DNA from: Acidisphaera sp. L21
GTDB lineage: Bacteria > Pseudomonadota > Alphaproteobacteria > Acetobacterales > Acetobacteraceae
DNA: 34,878 nucleotides
Direction: 5' to 3'
Assembly: GCF_009765685.1 (NCBI RefSeq)
Contig: NZ_LMUY01000037.1
Location: forward strand, 1-34,878
Shown: piece by piece, positions 33,358-34,878 of the stretch
Numbering within the stretch: position 1 is the stretch's first letter
How the letters are laid out: each line of letters starts with the position of its first letter
Translations under genes and position numbers: made by a program
The notes under the pieces: model-generated
The model's input: the letters and a program-made list of their open reading frames with translations, nothing else
What the model was told of the DNA's origin: nothing
Databases searched by the model: none

Positions 33358-34193
33358 CGGCCCCTGCCCTGCCCCCTCGCCGCACCGGCACATTGGAGCG
33401 GCCGGGTTGCACGCTGTATTACGAGGTGACGGGCAGCGGCCCGGCCATCGTTTTCGCGCATGGTCTGGGGGGCAATCATTTGTCCTGGTGGCAGCAGGTG
33501 GCGCATTTTGCGCCCCGCTTCACCTGCATCACCATTGCCCATCGCGGGTTCTATCCATCCTCACCGGTCGCCGGCGGCCCGGACCCGGCGGATTTCGCGG
33601 CTGACCTAGCGGCCTTGGCAGCCCATCTGGATGTCGGGGCCGACCTGCGCATCGTGGCCCAATCCATGGGCGGATGGACCGCGGTGGAATACGCCCTGCA
33701 GCGCCCCGCCGGGCTGAAGGGGGTCGTGCTGGCAGCCACAACGGGATCGATCGACCCGAAGCGCCTGCCAGCGTCGGACCATCCGGCCCTTGCGGCCTGG
33801 ACCGACCATGCCAGGCAAGTGCGGACCGAGATCCTGCGCCGCTTCATCCATCCCGCCGCCGGTATCCGCATGGCGGAGGAGCAGCCGGCGATGCACCTGC
33901 TCTACCGGCACATCGACGACATGAACGCCGGGTTGGACAAGGAGGCATTACGCGCCCGCATGATGGCCGCCCGCGTGCGAGCGCCGGAGGAGTTGGCCGG
34001 CGTCCCCTGCCCCATCCTGATGATCGGCAATGCCGAAGACACCGTGATGCCGCCCATGGCCGCCGCCGCGATTGCCCGCGTGGCGCCAAACGTCCAGGCC
34101 GCCTGGATCGACCAGGCCGGCCATTCCGCCTATTTCGAGCGCGCTGTCGTTTTCAACCAGGTGGTCGAGGAGTTTCTCGCCAAGCTAGCCTAG
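33354..34193 (+). CDS. Alpha/beta-fold hydrolase
   Basis: A 279-residue alpha/beta hydrolase of unknown substrate. The oxyanion loop is VFAHGLGG (33-40), the nucleophile elbow is AQSMGG (102-107, Ser104), the acid is probably Asp229 in GNAEDTVMPP, and the base is His257 in DQAGHSAYFE. The catalytic triad therefore looks complete. The ATG overlaps the stop of the beta-lactamase-like gene as ATGA, so the two hydrolases are translated together and may act in one pathway. The frame is open upstream to 33063 only as shadow sequence. The stop shares CTAG with the convergent binding-protein gene. Confidence 0.9.
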   Translation: MTAPALPPRRTGTLERPGCTLYYEVTGSGPAIVFAHGLGGNHLSWWQQVAHFAPRFTCITIAHRGFYPSSPVAGGPDPADFAADLAALAAHLDVGADLRIVAQSMGGWTAVEYALQRPAGLKGVVLAATTGSIDPKRLPASDHPALAAWTDHARQVRTEILRRFIHPAAGIRMAEEQPAMHLLYRHIDDMNAGLDKEALRARMMAARVRAPEELAGVPCPILMIGNAEDTVMPPMAAAAIARVAPNVQAAWIDQAGHSAYFERAVVFNQVVEEFLAKLA

Positions 34194-34878
34194 GTGACGT
34201 CATACATCATCACGATCCAGCCGGCGCGGGCGAAGCGATACCCTGTGTGCGCCGTGCGGTAGGCGATGGTTTCCACTTGGTTGTGCACTGGGAACCACAG
34301 CGCTGTGTCCATGATGATCTTCTGGGCCTCGGCATAGATATCGTTGCGCTTGGCCGGGTCCGTTTCCGCCCGGCCCGCGACGAACAATGCATCCAGCTTC
34401 GGATCGGCCAAATGCATCCAGTTGAACTTGTAGTGGCCCGGCGTGCTGATGTTGCTGCTGAGGAACAGGTTCTCCAGGCACATCGGATCGGCCTGGATCC
34501 AACGCACCGGTAGGATGTCGTTCTCATTGGCAAACACCAGCGACACGTTGCGGGCCGAGGTGATGGTCTCGACCTTGATGTCAAAGCCGACCCGTTTCAG
34601 ACGCGCTTGGATCTCCACCGCCGTATCCGGCTCCAACGGCGGTGGCGCGCCGTAAAACGCGGTCAGCGGTTGGCCGTCCTTCATCCGGATGCCGCCAGGG
34701 CCGGGCTTCCAACCGGCTTCCTCCAACAGCGCGATCGCGGCCTTTTCGCTCGGCTTGTACATATCCTCCGCGCCCTTCCAGTAACCTGGCGTGGAGGCGG
34801 AGAGCGGGCCGTAGCTGGGTTCGATCAAGCCAAAGAACAGGCTGTCCGCGAGGTCGGCACGGTCGATCGCCATTGCGA
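34190..34878 (-). CDS. ABC-transporter substrate-binding protein, family 5 (C-terminal part)
   Basis: The last roughly 229 residues of an extracellular solute-binding protein family 5 (oligopeptide/dipeptide type), which delivers ligand to an ABC importer. Typical features are AIDRADLADSLFFGL at the left of the fragment, GPLSASTPGYW, AIALLEEAGWKPG, VEIQARLKRVGFDI, the internal YAEAQKIIMDTALWFPVHN and the closing RFARAGWIVMMYDVT. The frame stays open to the right window edge, so the ATG at 34873 is almost certainly internal and the N terminus with signal peptide lies outside. Its partner permease genes are not in view. The stop shares CTAG with the convergent hydrolase. Confidence 0.9.
   Translation of the reverse strand, partial: AMAIDRADLADSLFFGLIEPSYGPLSASTPGYWKGAEDMYKPSEKAAIALLEEAGWKPGPGGIRMKDGQPLTAFYGAPPPLEPDTAVEIQARLKRVGFDIKVETITSARNVSLVFANENDILPVRWIQADPMCLENLFLSSNISTPGHYKFNWMHLADPKLDALFVAGRAETDPAKRNDIYAEAQKIIMDTALWFPVHNQVETIAYRTAHTGYRFARAGWIVMMYDVT

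Overview
The window is about 35 kb of GC-rich bacterial DNA. It is dominated by a type VI secretion system (T6SS) locus (about 1-29,250), followed by a small-gene metabolic region (29,260-34,878). The gene set and order (tandem TssC paralogues, TagJ/ImpE, TagF and a PP2C phosphatase, as in the rhizobial/agrobacterial imp clusters), the IalB-family secreted protein and the GC-rich codon use point to an alphaproteobacterium, plausibly of the Rhodospirillales/Acetobacteraceae. This placement is inferred from gene content, not from a marker gene.

Layout. (1) Positions 1-6119, plus strand: tssL (5' end cut by the window edge), tssM, tagF, pppA, with overlapping ends. These encode the inner-membrane complex and the post-translational control arm. 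(2) Positions 6122-16,666, minus strand, transcribed away from clpV: tssA, tssB, tssC, a second tssC-like gene, tagJ, tssE, tssF, tssG and a terminal SAM-dependent methyltransferase. These encode the sheath, baseplate and cap, with strong translational coupling through GTGA and TTGA overlaps. (3) Positions 16,746-29,252, plus strand: clpV, hcp, an IalB-like secreted protein, vgrG with a long C-terminal needle, a DUF2169 protein with a pentapeptide-repeat tail, a second pentapeptide-repeat protein, DUF3540, a PAAR-like DUF4150 protein and a beta-lactamase-fold serine hydrolase. This is the recycling, tube, spike and payload arm. The hydrolase sits where a T6SS effector is expected. (4) Positions 29,260-34,878: ogt-type DNA repair methyltransferase (-), YciA-type acyl-CoA thioesterase (+), peptidase T (-), a small cupin (+), an unknown 98-aa protein (-), a class A beta-lactamase-like hydrolase plus an alpha/beta hydrolase (+, coupled), and the C-terminal part of a family 5 ABC-transporter substrate-binding protein (-), cut by the right edge.

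How it works together. TssL/TssM anchor the machine. TssE/F/G form baseplate parts, TssA primes sheath/tube assembly, TssB and the TssC proteins form the contractile sheath, Hcp the tube, and VgrG plus DUF4150 the spike tip. DUF2169/DUF3540 are likely spike-cargo adaptors, ClpV recycles the sheath, and TagF/PppA set the activity threshold. TssJ, TssK, the FHA protein and the PpkA kinase are not in the window. TssK and FHA would be expected just upstream of tssL.

The most interesting points are the serine hydrolase as candidate payload without a recognisable immunity partner, the IalB-like exported protein between hcp and vgrG, the methyltransferase coupled to tssG, and the 330-residue needle extension of VgrG. 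No tRNA, rRNA, CRISPR array or insertion sequence was seen, and no stretch over 300 bases lacks a gene.
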